Positions 63,595 through 64,000 of a stretch of 64,000 bases of DNA are shown in pieces. This stretch comes from Sipunculus nudus (taxonomy: Eukaryota; Annelida; Sipuncula; Golfingiida; Sipunculidae): the NCBI GenBank assembly GCA_026874595.1, contig CM049309.1:49700079-49764078 (forward strand). Reading direction: 5' to 3'. The notes beneath the pieces were generated by a model. That model was not told where the DNA came from. It worked only from the letters and a program-made list of their open reading frames with translations, and did no database searches. Each line of letters opens with the position of its first letter. Positions within the stretch are counted from its first letter, which is position 1. Position numbers and translations under genes: made by a program.

Positions 63595-64000
63595 CGGTTA
63601 GGTAACCCATATCCTGGCTATAGCATATATATTAATATTAGTGACAAACACTTACTGGAGTTTTTCATGCCTGAAGGGTTAGGGTAACCCGTATCACGTA
63701 TATAGCATATATTAAGAGTGACAAACACTTACTGGAGTAATTCTTGCCCGAAGGGTTAGGGTAACCCATATCTCAGATATACCAAACATTATAAGTGACA
63801 AACACTTTCTTGAGTATTTCATGCCCGAAGGGTTAGGGTCTCGTATCCCGGATATAACACATATTAATAGTGACACACACTTACTCGAGTATTTCATGCC
63901 CAAAGGGTTAGGGTAACCCATATCCCAGATATGCCATACATGAATAGTAACAAACACTAACTGGAGTTTTTTCTGTATGAAGGGTTAGGGTAACCCGTAT
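63595..64000. repeat. 77-bp minisatellite with telomere-like motif, runs off the window
   Basis: GGGTTAGGG recurs at about 63677, 63753, 63830, 63905 and 63982 (a degenerate one at about 63595), giving a 75-77 base period. Each unit holds GTGACAAACACTTACTGGAG and, in most units, GGGTTAGGGTAACCC. The array continues past the end. Confidence 0.9.

Overview
This is nuclear DNA of an animal, most likely a marine mollusc and possibly a bivalve. The evidence for eukaryote is spliced genes with GT/AG introns, long AT-rich intergenic DNA, many (TA)n, (AAT)n and (CT)n microsatellites, degraded non-LTR retrotransposon sequence and several DNA-transposon/MITE families. The mollusc call is an inference. 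It rests on a repeat whose end folds into a hairpin followed by a GTCC-type tetranucleotide microsatellite and an internal tandem array, an organisation known from bivalve pearl/Helentron-like elements. I see no bacterial or organellar genes and no CRISPR array.

The window is gene-poor. From 1 to about 36 kb I find no convincing protein gene. This part holds microsatellites, hAT-like MITEs (8.1, 8.7, 10.3, 12.7 and 30.1 kb), a palindromic repeat (13.7 kb), a 1.6-kb tandem duplication (17.85-21.04 kb) with a partial third copy, and a second duplicated block (16.9 and 23.0 kb). It also holds a candidate hammerhead ribozyme (22.6 kb, minus strand), a TIR transposon (24.6-26.1 kb), a near-perfect 32-bp-arm hairpin (26.7 kb) and a broken reverse transcriptase (27.7-29.6 kb) whose catalytic YADD box reads YAED.

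From 36 to 62.4 kb lie three genes on the plus strand, here called A (36583-37876), B (49972-51314) and C (59474-62401). They are dispersed tandem paralogues of one family. Each has two coding exons and a single coding intron at the same place and phase (phase 2, inside an Arg codon of a conserved Arg-Ser). Each protein has a short N-terminus, two closely spaced transmembrane helices, a helical domain ending in a Trp-containing motif, and a proline-rich C-terminal tail (exon 2) with two or three PPxY motifs, the classical ligands of WW domains such as those of NEDD4-type ubiquitin ligases. I do not recognise the family, and this cluster is the best candidate for an undescribed system. Inference: membrane-anchored adaptors that recruit WW-domain proteins. 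One further open frame (43387-43911) lies between A and B and is uncertain.

The spaces between these genes are filled by a Harbinger-like MITE just after A, a 3.5-kb element with a roughly 340-bp satellite array (44.6-48.2 kb), and nested hAT-like elements (54.5-58.3 kb). The window ends inside a 77-bp minisatellite that carries a telomere-like GGGTTAGGG motif.
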